NCBI GenBank assembly: GCA_002499705.1
Contig: DAMU01000057.1
Span: forward strand, 1 to 14,429
DNA: 14,429 nucleotides
Source of the DNA: Euryarchaeota archaeon UBA91
GTDB taxonomy: Archaea; Thermoplasmatota; Poseidoniia; Poseidoniales; Poseidoniaceae
Direction of reading: 5' to 3'
In this document: one piece after another, positions 13,672 to 14,429 of the stretch
Layout: each line of letters starts with the position of its first letter
Position numbering within the stretch: position 1 is the stretch's first letter
The notes under the pieces: model-generated
Database searches by the model: none
Told to the model about the DNA's origin: nothing
Seen by the model: only the letters and a program-made list of their open reading frames with translations
Position numbers and translations under genes: made by a program

Positions 13672-14429
13672 ATGGCCAAAGAATACACCCCTGTTGATGA
13701 AGTTGCATGGCAGCAGAAGTGGGTGGATGCGAAAATTTTTGAAAGCCAAATCCGTTCGGATAGGCCTAAATTCTACTGCCTGGAAATGTATCCTTACCCA
13801 TCAGGAAAAATGCATATGGGTCACGTTAGAAATTACTCCATCGGTGACGCAGTAGCTCGTTACAAGCGTATGATGGGCTTCGATGTATTGTACCCGATTG
13901 GTTTTGATTCATTTGGAATGCCGGCAGAAAATGCCGCTATGGATGAAGGCGGGCATCCTTACGAAATTACTGAACGAAATATGGCGTCGATCACCAAGCA
14001 AATCAAAAGGATGGGATTTTCATATGACTGGAAAAGGCAAGTGAAAAGTCACGACCCTCGATACTACAAGTGGAATCAGTATTTTTTCATCAAATTTTTT
14101 GAAAAGGGCCTTGCCTATCGAGAACATGCTCCAGTGAATTGGTGCGGTCAGTGTGAAACTGTTCTCGCCAATGAACAGGTCAAAGCAGGTCGCTGCTGGC
14201 GTTGTAATGGGCCTGTTGCTCAAAAAGAAATGAATCAATGGTTTCTCGACATCAATCAATATGCTCAGGAACTGGTCGATGGTTTGGATACCATCGCTTT
14301 TCCCCAGAACGTCAAATCCTTGCAACGCGATTGGCTTGGTCGCTCTGAAGGCGCTCAAATCAGTTTTCAAGTTGCAGATTCAGAAACCGTCATTGAAGTG
14401 TTCACAACCAGACCAGATACTTTGTTTGG
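13672..14429 (+). CDS. leuS: Leucyl-tRNA synthetase, bacterial type, N-terminal part (runs off the right edge)
   Basis: The 252 complete codons visible encode the catalytic N-terminus. The class I HIGH motif appears as HMGH (48-51) in YPYPSGKMHMGHVRNYSIGD. It is followed by YPIGFDSFGMPAENAA (74-89), a zinc-binding set C158-x2-C161 and C175-x2-C178 (NWCGQC and CWRC), and TTRPDT (245-250), which opens the CP1 editing domain. The enzyme charges tRNA-Leu with leucine using ATP. Motif wording (VRNYSIGD, FGMPAENAA, VLANEQV, LGRSEG) matches the bacterial/organellar LeuRS class, not the archaeal/eukaryotic class. The KMSKS loop and C-terminal domain are outside the window. ATG 13672 gives MAKEYTPVDEVAWQQKW, a normal bacterial-type start. 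Confidence 0.96.
   Translation, partial: MAKEYTPVDEVAWQQKWVDAKIFESQIRSDRPKFYCLEMYPYPSGKMHMGHVRNYSIGDAVARYKRMMGFDVLYPIGFDSFGMPAENAAMDEGGHPYEITERNMASITKQIKRMGFSYDWKRQVKSHDPRYYKWNQYFFIKFFEKGLAYREHAPVNWCGQCETVLANEQVKAGRCWRCNGPVAQKEMNQWFLDINQYAQELVDGLDTIAFPQNVKSLQRDWLGRSEGAQISFQVADSETVIEVFTTRPDTLF

Noticed and set aside
13581..13688. N-terminal extension of the sugar kinase from ATG 13688
   Set aside because: It would overlap the leuS start and adds 36 residues lacking GHMP similarity before the standard MAKTVTVRVPVRID start.
1..14429. tRNA, rRNA, riboswitch, insertion sequence or attachment site
   Set aside because: No cloverleaf-like tRNA, rRNA signature, transposase motif or flanking direct repeat was recognised by eye; a covariance-model scan would be needed to exclude small RNAs.

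Overview
The window most resembles a genome fragment from a planktonic marine euryarchaeon of the Marine Group II / Poseidoniales type. This is inferred from gene content, not from a marker gene. Three things point that way. There is a very large secreted, membrane-anchored protein made of thrombospondin type 3 calcium-binding repeats plus a beta-propeller. There is a transmembrane protein that ends in two ArsR/MarR-like winged helices on the cytoplasmic side. There is also a winged-helix STAND ATPase. Genes are tightly packed, clear Shine-Dalgarno sites are rare, and an oligo-T terminator is visible. Several genes (leucyl-tRNA synthetase, the BolA/CGFS-glutaredoxin pair) look bacterial, which fits the known heavy bacterial gene uptake of these archaea. 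A bacterial host cannot be excluded from the sequence alone. No rRNA, tRNA, CRISPR array or insertion sequence was recognised.

Left part (1-4837). On the minus strand lie bolA, a monothiol glutaredoxin gene and the 5' end of a DegT/DnrJ/EryC1 sugar aminotransferase gene, in that transcription order; bolA and the glutaredoxin gene overlap by ATGA. A Wzx-like polysaccharide flippase runs on the plus strand. Its 3' end overlaps by 77 bp the 3' end of a convergent GT4 glycosyltransferase. That glycosyltransferase is translationally coupled (ATGA) to ribulose-phosphate 3-epimerase. Divergent from the epimerase is a thioredoxin. Aminotransferase, flippase, glycosyltransferase and the sugar kinase at the right end together suggest surface glycan synthesis and export.

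Middle part (4838-12709). A wHTH-STAND ATPase on the minus strand abuts the thioredoxin stop with no spacer; the thioredoxin terminator is probably the T-rich tract inside the STAND gene's 3' end. Divergent from the STAND gene is a 3.5 kb gene for a surface protein: signal peptide, one TSP3 module, a seven-bladed propeller, about 1.8 kb of TSP3 repeats, one membrane helix and a short cytoplasmic helical tail. It is followed 66 bp later by an 872-residue protein with a signal peptide, tandem cysteine-paired Ig/BsuPI-like ectodomains, one membrane helix and two cytoplasmic winged helices. This looks like a one-piece transmembrane sensor and transcription regulator. The two adjacent proteins are the best candidate in the window for an undescribed surface-to-DNA signalling system.

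Right part (12693-14429). A GHMP-family sugar kinase (HddA-like, COG2605-type motifs) on the minus strand overlaps the regulator by 17 bp at the 3' ends. It is divergent from a bacterial-type leucyl-tRNA synthetase that runs off the window. No gene-free stretch exceeds about 130 bp.
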